In this document: positions 8,443 to 17,279 of the stretch, in pieces
Numbering within the stretch: the stretch's first letter is position 1
How the letters are laid out: the number at the start of each line of letters is the position of its first letter
NCBI GenBank assembly: GCA_016934035.1
Contig: JAFGTP010000003.1
Coordinates: forward strand, 1 to 36,187
Origin: Fidelibacterota bacterium
GTDB lineage: Bacteria > Fidelibacterota > UBA2242 > JAFGTP01
Direction: 5' to 3'
DNA length: 36,187 bases
Made by a program: the position numbers and the translations under genes
Notes under the pieces: generated by a model
Told to the model about the DNA's origin: nothing
Databases searched by the model: none
Seen by the model: the letters and a program-made list of their open reading frames with translations, nothing else

Positions 8443-9006
8443 TTACTGCTGATATTTCCCGGTTACAACAGAGTCCATGACGCTTACCAAGGCATCAGCT
8501 GTATGAAAGCCGACAATATGCCGAATTGGAGTTTTATCCTTGTCCATAAAAAGAATATTGGGAATACCTTTTCCGCCATATTTACCGGCATTTCCATCGA
8601 ATTTATTGGCGATTTCCTGATTATGATCAACATTTATTCGGACCAGGATAAAATTTTCTGCTTTATGAATAAAATCAGGGTTCGGAAATGTTTCTTTTTC
8701 CATTTGGCGGCAGGGCGGGCACCAGTCAGCCATAAAATCAACCATCACCATTTTTCCGGTTATTGCTGCTTCTTTGAGCGCATTATCGATATCTGTACCC
8801 CATTTTAGTTCATCATGATGCTGACATTCATGATTTTCTGCGCAAGTATCAGAAATGCCATTATTTTGGCCGCTGGCTTCCAACGCATAATCATTCTCTA
8901 TGGCCGGAACATTGGCCGGAGTTGCATCATTTTTTTCTGCTTTTTTAGTACAACTATGTGTTAAAACTATTACCAATATGACGGTTATAATTAATAATTT
9001 TTTCAA
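8443..9006 (-). CDS. Thioredoxin-fold lipoprotein (DsbD-gamma/TlpA-like)
   Basis: 187 residues. An N-terminal signal peptide with lipobox (LTHSC, Cys19) predicts an envelope-anchored lipoprotein. The thioredoxin-like domain (about residues 75-187) has the redox site MADWCPPCRQME and the cis-proline loop GKGIPNILFMD, close to the C-terminal domain of DsbD and DUF255-like thioredoxins. It probably reduces or isomerises disulfides outside the cytoplasm. Between signal peptide and domain lies an unusual Cys/His-rich patch (DTCAENHECQHHDE, near residues 53-66) that could bind a metal. The start is TTG behind AAAGGAG at good spacing. It stands alone, 65 bases before the HAD gene stop, and the partner electron donor is not in the window. 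Confidence 0.85.
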   Translation of the reverse strand: MKKLLIITVILVIVLTHSCTKKAEKNDATPANVPAIENDYALEASGQNNGISDTCAENHECQHHDELKWGTDIDNALKEAAITGKMVMVDFMADWCPPCRQMEKETFPNPDFIHKAENFILVRINVDHNQEIANKFDGNAGKYGGKGIPNILFMDKDKTPIRHIVGFHTADALVSVMDSVVTGKYQQ

Positions 9007-9071
9007 AACAACTCCTTTCGAAATTTTATCAACTGTTAAATCGTCAAATTTTAATTAAATTTAGGTCCGAA

Positions 9072-9887
9072 TCAAACAAAATCTTTTAATACTTCATGAA
9101 AAGCATGGTTATCATGATGATTGGTAACCTTGAAATCAGCTTTCAATTCAGCATGGGAATTTTCAACCACAAAACTATGTGCTGTCCAATGGAGCATATC
9201 CAAGTCATTAAAATCATTGCCTATGCCGATTGTATGCATGCGGTTTACATTCAAATGATGGCACAACCATTGACAACCCATGCCTTTACATACTTTATCA
9301 TGAAAAATTTCCATCCAAATCGATTTGTAATCCAAAGGGGATGTTGCCCTGACAACCTTTACACCTTCCAATTGTTTTTTTACCCGATTAAAGGATTCCA
9401 AATCATCAAATATGGTTAAAAATTGCGAAGCAATTTTCATTTCTGCCTGTTCCACTGGCTGGGCAAACTCTTTGTACAACTCAATTCTTCTTTGAAAATC
9501 CTCTCCGATCCTTCCATTTTTTAAATAGTAAAACCTGTGATTTTCAGGAAACGGCCACTGAAGCATAAAATTTTGGTTGTTTTTTATCAATATCCTGGAA
9601 ATATATTGTATCTGTTTTTCCTCTAAATTTGTTGTATGAACCAGTTGCTTTGTCTTCCAATTCATGATTCCAACGCCCGTTGAAAAAATGACATAATCAA
9701 CAGGAAAATCAGCGGATATTACTTTTGACAAGGAATACAGGTTCCGACCTGTGGCGAGCACTCGAAGGATGTTTTTCTGTTTTAACTGATGCAGCATTTT
9801 CAGATTGGCTTCGCTGACCATTCCACTGGAATTGAGCAATGTGCCATCCAGGTCCGTAAATACAATTTTAATTATTGGTTTATTCAT
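9072..9887 (-). CDS. HAD-superfamily phosphatase (Cof-like, class IIB)
   Basis: 271 residues, the usual length for Cof-type sugar-phosphate or nucleotide phosphatases. Motif I is FTDLDGTLLNSSG (residues 10-22) with the nucleophilic aspartate, the ATGRN segment belongs to motif II, and motif IV is GIGNDFNDLDML near residues 222-233. The C2B cap lies between. The substrate is unknown. The ATG lacks an evident ribosome site. It is divergently transcribed from the DUF4922 gene, with 66 bases between start codons, so the two may share a regulatory region. A joint role in sugar-phosphate or nucleotide-sugar turnover is plausible but not shown. Confidence 0.87.
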   Translation of the reverse strand: MNKPIIKIVFTDLDGTLLNSSGMVSEANLKMLHQLKQKNILRVLATGRNLYSLSKVISADFPVDYVIFSTGVGIMNWKTKQLVHTTNLEEKQIQYISRILIKNNQNFMLQWPFPENHRFYYLKNGRIGEDFQRRIELYKEFAQPVEQAEMKIASQFLTIFDDLESFNRVKKQLEGVKVVRATSPLDYKSIWMEIFHDKVCKGMGCQWLCHHLNVNRMHTIGIGNDFNDLDMLHWTAHSFVVENSHAELKADFKVTNHHDNHAFHEVLKDFV

Positions 9888-9953
9888 TTGTTTTTATTTT
9901 ATATTTTTCATAGCATTTATTTTAAAAATTTTGACAGAAGATACACAAAAACG

Positions 9954-11069
9954 ATGAATATTGAAAATGTTGAAATCCCAGAACCAGAAATCAACCCCTT
10001 CCTGAAGAACTATCAGGACAAGTCTCTCAATTCAAAAGTATCAGCACTGATTGATCACCAGACAAAACCGGGGTCAGGATTTCCGACATTGATATCCAAT
10101 GAGGAAAAATACAAGGAATCAAGCTTCGGCTCAGTCAAAATTGACGAACTTGATTTTTGTATATTTTACAATCCGACCCGCACCAAAAATGTCAGAGCTT
10201 CCACCTTCACAGTCCCTGATCAAAATTTTCAATGTTTTTTGTGCGACCTGCTGCCGGGTCAGCGGGGAATAAAGGTTCTCAACAATAGCTACATGATTAT
10301 CGTCAATCCCGGCATTACGATTCCGGGAGATTTAACAATCCCAACCATCCATCATGAACTACAAAAACTGGAATCACACTTTTTGAATATGCTGGATATT
10401 GCGGCAGAACTAACCGACTATTCACTCTTTTTCAATGGCCCACTGGCCGGAGCTACCTGTCCCCATTTTCATTTTCAGGCGGGAATTCGGGACAAACTCC
10501 CTGGTGAACAGCAGATAAACCGATTACTGACAGAAAGCCACAAATCCCCTATGAACAAGGATTATCTGTTTCAGGATCATAGAACAGAAATTTTTAAAAT
10601 TACAAACTTCCTGAGGTCTAATTACTGCATTTTTTCATCATCCAAACCGGCCGTTCTGGAATTTGCCGATCATTTTTTCAAAAAAATTAAATCCCTTGAT
10701 CAAAAATACATCAGAAAACTGCCCCACATTCCTGATTTTGGCAGTGTAATGAAGGTGTTTGGCGAAGCGGAAGAAGAAGGCAGGTTCAACGTCATGGCCA
10801 AATATTATTCAGATCAAAAAAAATATCTGGCTGTTTTCTTTCCGAAAATCTTCAACCGGCCTCAACTCTATTTTTCTAAAGGTCCCTATCAACTGACTCT
10901 GGGTTTTGCCATTAAAGAAGCACTGGGACATGTACTCGTGACATCGAAAGAAGATCTCCATAGAATCATGGAAAATACAGAACTTCTTCGACAGGCCTAT
11001 CTGGATACCAATTTGACCGATGAAATGGACCGGGATTTGTTTCAAAATCTCAAGGGGTTATATTCTTAA
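9954..11069 (+). CDS. DUF4922 / GalT-like HIT-fold nucleotidyl phosphorylase
   Basis: 371 residues from the ATG at 9954. An upstream in-frame extension to 9789 would overlap the HAD gene and reads as low-complexity sequence, so I exclude it. The motif CPHFHFQAG (H171-x-H173-x-Q175) is the histidine-triad active site of the GalT/HIT superfamily, in which the second histidine forms a nucleotidyl-enzyme intermediate. An earlier CFLC pair (C94, C97) matches the zinc site of galactose-1-phosphate uridylyltransferases. The whole resembles DUF4922 proteins and the GDP-hexose phosphorylase group. A role in splitting or forming an NDP-sugar or dinucleotide is likely; the substrate is unknown. It converges on the sulfatase operon with only 11 bases between stop codons. 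Confidence 0.72.
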   Translation: MNIENVEIPEPEINPFLKNYQDKSLNSKVSALIDHQTKPGSGFPTLISNEEKYKESSFGSVKIDELDFCIFYNPTRTKNVRASTFTVPDQNFQCFLCDLLPGQRGIKVLNNSYMIIVNPGITIPGDLTIPTIHHELQKLESHFLNMLDIAAELTDYSLFFNGPLAGATCPHFHFQAGIRDKLPGEQQINRLLTESHKSPMNKDYLFQDHRTEIFKITNFLRSNYCIFSSSKPAVLEFADHFFKKIKSLDQKYIRKLPHIPDFGSVMKVFGEAEEEGRFNVMAKYYSDQKKYLAVFFPKIFNRPQLYFSKGPYQLTLGFAIKEALGHVLVTSKEDLHRIMENTELLRQAYLDTNLTDEMDRDLFQNLKGLYS

Positions 11070-11080
11070 TCAACACAGTG

Positions 11081-13045
11081 TTATTTTACGATGATCTCAT
11101 CTACAAATAACCAAGTCCTGCCGCCTTTACCGACATGCCAGTCAGGGCAGACCTGCTGGTTTTCCGCCAACACTTTGATATACCTGGCTTTTTGATCATC
11201 TAATCCTATAGAAATATCCTTGACTTTGACATTGTTTTTGGGTTCAATTGTATAAGATTTCTCAAACACTTTTTTATAATCATGACCATCTATAGAAATA
11301 AAATATTCTACTTTCTGCGGAGTAAAAATCCAGCTTCCCTGGTTTTCCAAAAATCCGACTGTTATCTGATTGATTTTCTGTTCCTTTTCCAGATCGATAA
11401 TTGCTTCCAAATGAGAATATTCAAAACCCTGCCACGCTCCGTCATTGAAATTCCAAGTACCCCGAATACCATCGGTCAGTGCAGTGTCACCACCTCCGGT
11501 ATATTTCGGGTGATACGGGGAAGCAATGGTTACCCTTTTGCCTTTGGCCAGATGGTCAACTCTAGGATTGTCTTCTAATCCCAACCTTCCGGGTTGTCGT
11601 ATTTCGGAACCAACCACTCCGGTAATCTGGTCACCCAATTTCTGACGCGCCAATTCACCCAGTTTTTCCAATTCTTTAACTATCTCTGGATACTTTGCTG
11701 ATAAGTCTGAGGTTTCCCTGATATCCTGCCGCAAGTTGTACAATTCCTGTCCAACTTCCAGATAATTATATTCGCCCGGGTAGCCATCTTTACCGGGTTC
11801 AACTCCTGAGTAAGACCGGGTTCTGTGTAAAAATTGTAATTTCCAGTCATCCCGCCGCACAGCGCATAATCCGGCATCATAATAATAGTAAAATTCCCGT
11901 CTGGGTTCAGCCTGTTTATCTCCCAACATTAACGGCAGGATTGAAACACCGTCAATGGTTTTTTTCGGCAGACCGGCCCCGGTAATTTCGGCTAATGTTG
12001 GTAACAGATCTATAGTGGAGGTCAATTTTTCACAAACTGTGTTTTCAGGAATATGCCCTTCCCATTTCATCACACAAGGTACTCGTGGACCACCTTCAAA
12101 TATGGTCCCCTTCCCTTCACGCAAGGGTTCAGCACACCCGGCATGATTTCCAAAATTCAGCCAGGGCCCGTTATCACTGGTAAAAATGATCAAAGTATGA
12201 TCCACCAGTTGGTACTTTTCCAGAGTTTTTACAATTTCACCTACAGACCAGTCAATTTCCATAATCACGTCACCATACAGACCCTGTTTGCTTTTACCAC
12301 GAAATTTTTCACTGACACCAAGCGGGACATGAGGCATGGAATGAGGGACATATAAAAAGAAGGGGTCCTTTCGATTGCGTTTGATAAAATCAACGGCCGC
12401 CTCCGTATATCGGGTGGTCAAAGCAGCCTGGTCTTTGAGATTTTTGATTGTGTCAACGGGATCATTGTTTTGAATCAAGGGCAGTGGTGGATATTGAATT
12501 TTATAATTTTCGGCAGAAACAGGGGTTCCATCATAGTCGACAGGCCACATATCATTGGAGTAAGGAAGCCCCAGGTATTCATCAAAGCCCTGCTGGAGCG
12601 GCAGAAATTTTTTATGGTGGCCTAAATGCCATTTCCCGAAAATTCCGGTTTTATAATTTTTACGCTTTAAAATATCTGCAATGGTTTCTTCTTCAGGATT
12701 CAGTCCCAGTGCACTCCAGGGCATTAGTGCCCCCTGCAGACTGATCCTTTCCGAGTAACAACCTGTCATCAAGGCCGCGCGGGACGCACTGCAAACAGCC
12801 TGGGAAACATGAAAATCGGTAAACCGCATACCTTCTCTTGCAAGGCGGTCAATATTGGGTGTCTTAAAATCCTCGGCGCCAAAACAGCCAAGATCATGAT
12901 ATCCCTGGTCATCAGTTAGGATCAGAATGATGTTGGGCAATGACTTATTCCGGTTGCAGCCGGTATAACCTGTCAGGGATGAAAGGGCCAGTGCCGAAGC
13001 ACCGAGGCCGACTTTTTTCAGAAAATCTCGTCTTGAATGTTTCAT
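11081..13045 (-). CDS. Type I sulfatase with C-terminal F5/8-type-C-like module
   Basis: 654 residues. A Tat-type signal (SRRDFLKK, residues 4-11) ends in a possible lipobox (GYTGC, Cys30), predicting an exported, perhaps lipid-anchored enzyme. The S1 sulfatase domain shows the metal-binding pair in LTDDQGYHD (D45, D46), the formylglycine signature C85-S-A-S-R89, and the second signature GIFGKWHLGH. Cys85 must be converted to formylglycine by a maturase not present here; CxAxR is accepted by anSME-type enzymes. Residues from about 500 onward form the C-terminal module shared with three neighbours, ending in CPDWHVGKGGRTW and VDEIIVK. It is the last gene of the GH92-GH125-GH31-sulfatase operon, 30 bases after the second sulfatase. 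It probably desulfates a mannose-rich glycan, but the position attacked is unknown. Confidence 0.93.
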   Translation of the reverse strand: MKHSRRDFLKKVGLGASALALSSLTGYTGCNRNKSLPNIILILTDDQGYHDLGCFGAEDFKTPNIDRLAREGMRFTDFHVSQAVCSASRAALMTGCYSERISLQGALMPWSALGLNPEEETIADILKRKNYKTGIFGKWHLGHHKKFLPLQQGFDEYLGLPYSNDMWPVDYDGTPVSAENYKIQYPPLPLIQNNDPVDTIKNLKDQAALTTRYTEAAVDFIKRNRKDPFFLYVPHSMPHVPLGVSEKFRGKSKQGLYGDVIMEIDWSVGEIVKTLEKYQLVDHTLIIFTSDNGPWLNFGNHAGCAEPLREGKGTIFEGGPRVPCVMKWEGHIPENTVCEKLTSTIDLLPTLAEITGAGLPKKTIDGVSILPLMLGDKQAEPRREFYYYYDAGLCAVRRDDWKLQFLHRTRSYSGVEPGKDGYPGEYNYLEVGQELYNLRQDIRETSDLSAKYPEIVKELEKLGELARQKLGDQITGVVGSEIRQPGRLGLEDNPRVDHLAKGKRVTIASPYHPKYTGGGDTALTDGIRGTWNFNDGAWQGFEYSHLEAIIDLEKEQKINQITVGFLENQGSWIFTPQKVEYFISIDGHDYKKVFEKSYTIEPKNNVKVKDISIGLDDQKARYIKVLAENQQVCPDWHVGKGGRTWLFVDEIIVK

Positions 13046-13075
13046 TCCAAATCCTTCTTAATCCATAATTTTTCT

Positions 13076-15112
13076 TTAATTCACCACTATTTCATCGCAA
13101 AAAATCCAGGCGATGCCATCCTTTCCGGAATGCCACAGAGGACAGTGAACTATGTTTTCCGCAGTAATTTTAATAAACCGCGCCCGAATATCTGGTCCCT
13201 TGTAAATACACTTTTTGCGAGATGGTTTATCATTCTTTTCTATTCCATATTCAATCTTCATAATATTTTTAAAATTTTTATTATCGAAAGAACTTTCCAG
13301 CGTGACGGTCCTGGGTAAAAATATCCAGGATTCCTGGTCCTGCAAAAATCCGATTTCCAAACTGCCGATTGCTAAATTTTCTTCCAAATCCAAGAGCATA
13401 ACCGCATCTATTCCTTCAAATCCTGTCCAATTGCCATCATCATACTGCAAAGTCCCTAAAATTCCATCCGTGAGCAATTCCGGTTTTTCAGCTCCGATCA
13501 CTCTTTTTCCCTTGGCTTTGTGACTGATTTTGGTTGGCTGATCAGCAAGATTGACCAGTGTATGCCGCCAGAAATCCACTGCACCGGTGTTGGCTTGAGG
13601 TTTTCCCGGTGTGCTGCGGCCGGATTTTACATAATCCTCCATCACTCGGGTCAGTTCAAAAACCACCCGGGGATATTGGTCGGCAAGATTACAGGTCTCC
13701 CCAATATCCTCAGACAGATCATAAAGTTGAATTCTGGAAAAATGTTGTGCCCGGGCTTTTGCAGGCGTTGGTTCACTCCAGCCGCCGGAACCGGGACAGA
13801 ATTCCAATTTCCATTTTCCTTTGCGAATCGAAAATGAACCATTGATAGAATGATGAACAATAGTTTCTCTGACCGGCGAGGATGGTTTTCCTTGAAAAAC
13901 TGGCAGCATCGAAACACTATCCTCGGCGGCGTTATCCGGCAATTTTTTTCCGGAAATATCGGCTACTGTTGCCAGTAGGTCTGTCAGACAGACAAGATCT
14001 TTGGATTCTGAATTTTTTTTAATCACCGCCGGCCAGCAGGCAATCAATGGAATACGATGTCCTCCTTCAAAGATATCAGCCTTGTGACCCCGAAAAATAT
14101 AACTGGGATCATGCCCCTGAGATTCAAGATGTTCATAATTAGCCATTGGTGAGCAACCATTGTCACTGGCAAAAAGGACCAGAGTATTTTCATATTGTCT
14201 GATTTCCTTTAGAGTTTGGATTATCTGGCCGACGATCCCATCGCACTGCATAACAAAATCTCCATAAGGGCCAAGACCGGATTTTCCCTGAAATTCCGGC
14301 GATGGTAATATTGGCGTATGGGGAGCACTCAGGGCGAAATACAGGAAAAAAGGGTGTTCTGAATCTTTATGCCCTCTGATCCAGTCCAGGGATTTTTGAG
14401 TAAACGTTGAAAGTACTTCTTCATGAATAAAACCCTGGGCGGCAGGCCCGGAACGAAAAAATTCATACCCATCTCGTTTTTCTACAAGCCGGGTTGGTGG
14501 TGCTTCTACCTGATCATTTTCCAGAAAAACATATGGCGCAATATCCAGAGAGGCGGGAATACAAAAATTATAATCAAACCCCACTGCACGCGGTCCTCTT
14601 CTGACAGGTCTGTTAAAGTCGACATTTTCACCGGTTTCATTCCAGTCATCGGAAAAAACATATTCATTTTTTGTTGCCCAGTTCCAGCCCAGATGCCATT
14701 TACCGATACAGGCTGTTGCATAGCCTTGTTCTTTCAAAAAAGAGGCGACTGTCATTCGTCCCTCTTCTATCAGCGCTGGTGAATAGCCGGCCAGGACCCC
14801 GGATTTCAGACGTGACCGCCAGTTATAGCGTCCGGTCAAAATTCCATACCGGGTTGGTGTACAGACGGAGGAACTGGCATGTGCATCTCGAAAAATCATG
14901 CCATTCAGGGCCAGATTATTGAGATGGGGCGTCGGAATTTTGCAATTACAATTAAACGCTTTCACGTCCCCATACCCCAGGTCATCGGCTAAAATATATA
15001 GGATATTGGGCAATTTTTTTCTGCCTGCCCCACAGGAGGATAAGCAAAAAGTCCCCAACGAACCCAGGGCCAAAGTTTTTAAAAAGGACCGTCTTGAATT
15101 TTTTTCAACCAT
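13076..15112 (-). CDS. Type I sulfatase, second copy, with the same C-terminal module
   Basis: 678 residues. Twin-arginine signal (SRRSFLKT, residues 6-13) followed by a lipobox (LSSC, Cys27). The metal aspartates are in LADDLGYGD (D43, D44), the formylglycine motif is C84-T-P-T-R88, and GKWHLGW forms the second signature. It differs clearly from the other sulfatase (CTPTR against CSASR, with a long insertion after GKWHLGW), so it is not a recent duplicate and probably removes a different sulfate ester. The final 140 residues carry the shared module: DDGNWTGFEG, SWIFLPRTV, then CPLWHSGKDGIAW and DEIVV. It lies 13 bases after the GH31 gene and 30 before the next sulfatase, within one operon. 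Maturation by a formylglycine-forming enzyme encoded elsewhere is needed. Confidence 0.93.
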   Translation of the reverse strand: MVEKNSRRSFLKTLALGSLGTFCLSSCGAGRKKLPNILYILADDLGYGDVKAFNCNCKIPTPHLNNLALNGMIFRDAHASSSVCTPTRYGILTGRYNWRSRLKSGVLAGYSPALIEEGRMTVASFLKEQGYATACIGKWHLGWNWATKNEYVFSDDWNETGENVDFNRPVRRGPRAVGFDYNFCIPASLDIAPYVFLENDQVEAPPTRLVEKRDGYEFFRSGPAAQGFIHEEVLSTFTQKSLDWIRGHKDSEHPFFLYFALSAPHTPILPSPEFQGKSGLGPYGDFVMQCDGIVGQIIQTLKEIRQYENTLVLFASDNGCSPMANYEHLESQGHDPSYIFRGHKADIFEGGHRIPLIACWPAVIKKNSESKDLVCLTDLLATVADISGKKLPDNAAEDSVSMLPVFQGKPSSPVRETIVHHSINGSFSIRKGKWKLEFCPGSGGWSEPTPAKARAQHFSRIQLYDLSEDIGETCNLADQYPRVVFELTRVMEDYVKSGRSTPGKPQANTGAVDFWRHTLVNLADQPTKISHKAKGKRVIGAEKPELLTDGILGTLQYDDGNWTGFEGIDAVMLLDLEENLAIGSLEIGFLQDQESWIFLPRTVTLESSFDNKNFKNIMKIEYGIEKNDKPSRKKCIYKGPDIRARFIKITAENIVHCPLWHSGKDGIAWIFCDEIVVN

Positions 15113-15125
15113 TTAATGACTAACC

Positions 15126-17273
15126 TCATAAATCAATTTTCATGGTTTTTGAAAAACGGACCCCTCGTTGTACTGTTTTATTATCATTCACTAAATGGAC
15201 AATCAGCTTCTTGACACCCAATTGCCGGCCCCCTTTTTGGTCACCGATCCTGATGATTAGTTTATTTCCGGTTAATTCAGCAGTGAACCTGATCAAGGAA
15301 AAATCACCTTCTTTGTAACCATATCCGTCGCCGGCGTCATGATACAGGGAACCAGAAGCTTTACCCTGTTCATCCAAAGAAATGTACAAGTCCAGGTTTT
15401 CCAGAGAATATTCAGTTGTATTTTGAATCACCTTGGAACAAGGCACGATGGCACCGGGTCGAATTTTTAGGTCCGGCTGATATTGATCCTTTTCACTATC
15501 TTCGCCAACCAGGGAGAGGGTACGCCAATTTCCTTTTGGTAAAACCGGATTTTCTGCCCACTTTGGAATGACCATCAGGTCACCGCCCAAAAGAAAAACC
15601 TGGTCTTCCTTTCTGAGATCATAGTCTTTGAGATCGGCAAAGAAAAGTGGCTGCATAACCGGCAATCCGGTCGTTGAAGCTTCATAAAATTTCGTATAAA
15701 TATAGGGCATCAATCTGTATCTTCTGTTCAAAGCAATTCGGGAAACCGATTCAATTTTCTCACCGAATGCCCAGGGTTCATGGGCTTTTGAATCTAAAAT
15801 TGAATGGGCCCGGCAAAAGGGATAAAATGCGCCCACTGCAATCCAGTGTCCGAACAGGTCTGGTGTCGCATTTTCTGCAAAACCACCAATATCAGGCCCG
15901 TTAAAAGGCTGACCGGAAAGTCCCAAATTGATACTCATCGGGATCGACATTCTTAAATGTTCCCAGGTACTTTCATTGTCACCGGTCCAGGTGGCTGCAT
16001 ATCGATGTCCGCCCAGAAAATTGGACCTCGACAGGATGAATGGACGTTTATCAGGATTGACTTTCATGATTCCTTCACGGGATGATTTCACCATCAGCAT
16101 GCCGTAGACATTGTGATAGCGCAAATGAATATCTTTCTCCAAACCGCCACCTCCAAAATGCACATTGTCCCGGGGCATGGTCATTTCAAAACCATTAAAA
16201 ACCGCCGGTTCATTCATATCATTCCAGACACCGTCAATACCGGTTTTCATAAAATCCAGATAAAGACCCGCCCACCATTTTTGCGTTTTGGGTTGCGTAA
16301 AATCCGGAAAGACGCATGGACCCGGCCAGACATTGCCAACATAATTATTGCCATCCTTGTCTTTGATCCAGACATTTTCTTTTTCACCTGAATCGAAGAC
16401 CTGATATCCGGCTTCGTTCTTGACACCGGGATCAATCATCCAGACTGCTTTGAATCCTTTGCTGTGGAGATAATCATTCGTGGATTTCGGGTCTGGAAAA
16501 TCTTGGGGTGAAAAAGTAAAGACGCGGTAACCATCCATATAATGAATGTCCATCCAGATCACATCGCAGGGAATTTCTTTATAACGCAAGGTGTCGGCAA
16601 TTTCACGGACACGGGAATCGGGAAAATAAGACCAGCGACATTGCTGAAAGCCAAGGCTCCAAAGCGGTGGCAAGGGCATTTTACCGGTCAGATGGGCTAA
16701 AGCCTGCATCACTTCCTGGGGTGTATCCCGCTCAATGACAATAACACGAAAGGGCTTTGAGTCCGATGTAAAGGTAATCCCTTCACCCAGTGAAATCTCA
16801 CTTCTCCAGGTATTGTCAGCCAGCACGCCAAAGGATGTTCCGTCCTGGCGAACACCCAGGACCCAGGGATGGGACTGATACAACTTTTGTCCGCGGTCTC
16901 TTTCATAGGCGTAATTATCCATATTCCATAGTTTTCTGGTAGTTCCGTTTCGCAACAGGGGCCCGGTCACTTCTCCAGTCCCGTAAAGATCAATATTGAC
17001 ATCCAGGGGAAGATAAGCAATACTTCTGTCAAAGGCTTCTGCAAATTCAACATTAATTTGCCATTCCTTGGGTTTTTCACCAATTACTTGGGGCTCATTT
17101 TCCAATGCAAAGGACGGCAAATGTGCTTTTCCATCAAAATTAATCGGCGTAAACATTACCATTTTTTCGCCGATCAATTCTGCCTTCTGGGCGCACAGGG
17201 GTGCAAAGCCAATTATGAAAATAAGCCACACTGCCATCAGTCTGTTAAATTGAAAATTTTTCACTCTATCCAC
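15126..17273 (-). CDS. GH31-family alpha-glucosidase-type glycoside hydrolase
   Basis: 715 residues with an N-terminal signal peptide (hydrophobic to LCAQKAE near residue 30), so exported to the periplasm. The GH31 domain shows DVIWMDIHYMDGYRVFTF (residues 237-254), the nucleophile in GVWNDMNEPAVF (D352) and the acid/base in TWTGDNES (D432), followed by the beta-sandwich C-terminus. GH31 enzymes remove alpha-linked glucose, xylose and related residues, with retention. In this mannosidase operon a target such as glucose capping a mannose chain, as trimmed by glucosidase II in N-glycans, is an attractive but unproven guess. The start is either GTG at 17273 or GTG at 17264; the latter has GGTGG five bases upstream and may be the true one. 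It lies six bases after the GH125 stop, so translation is likely coupled. Confidence 0.92.
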   Translation of the reverse strand: MDRVKNFQFNRLMAVWLIFIIGFAPLCAQKAELIGEKMVMFTPINFDGKAHLPSFALENEPQVIGEKPKEWQINVEFAEAFDRSIAYLPLDVNIDLYGTGEVTGPLLRNGTTRKLWNMDNYAYERDRGQKLYQSHPWVLGVRQDGTSFGVLADNTWRSEISLGEGITFTSDSKPFRVIVIERDTPQEVMQALAHLTGKMPLPPLWSLGFQQCRWSYFPDSRVREIADTLRYKEIPCDVIWMDIHYMDGYRVFTFSPQDFPDPKSTNDYLHSKGFKAVWMIDPGVKNEAGYQVFDSGEKENVWIKDKDGNNYVGNVWPGPCVFPDFTQPKTQKWWAGLYLDFMKTGIDGVWNDMNEPAVFNGFEMTMPRDNVHFGGGGLEKDIHLRYHNVYGMLMVKSSREGIMKVNPDKRPFILSRSNFLGGHRYAATWTGDNESTWEHLRMSIPMSINLGLSGQPFNGPDIGGFAENATPDLFGHWIAVGAFYPFCRAHSILDSKAHEPWAFGEKIESVSRIALNRRYRLMPYIYTKFYEASTTGLPVMQPLFFADLKDYDLRKEDQVFLLGGDLMVIPKWAENPVLPKGNWRTLSLVGEDSEKDQYQPDLKIRPGAIVPCSKVIQNTTEYSLENLDLYISLDEQGKASGSLYHDAGDGYGYKEGDFSLIRFTAELTGNKLIIRIGDQKGGRQLGVKKLIVHLVNDNKTVQRGVRFSKTMKIDL

Positions 17274-17279
17274 CTTTTT

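Noticed and set aside
9789..9953. Upstream in-frame extension of the DUF4922 gene
   Set aside because: It overlaps the divergent HAD gene and its Phe/Tyr/Ile-rich translation does not look like a protein domain; the ATG at 9954 leaves a protein whose N-terminal sequence is normal.
11072..11082. AACACAGTGTT palindrome between convergent stop codons
   Set aside because: Five-base arms around one base and no T-run; too short for a terminator, and probably chance in an 11-base gap.
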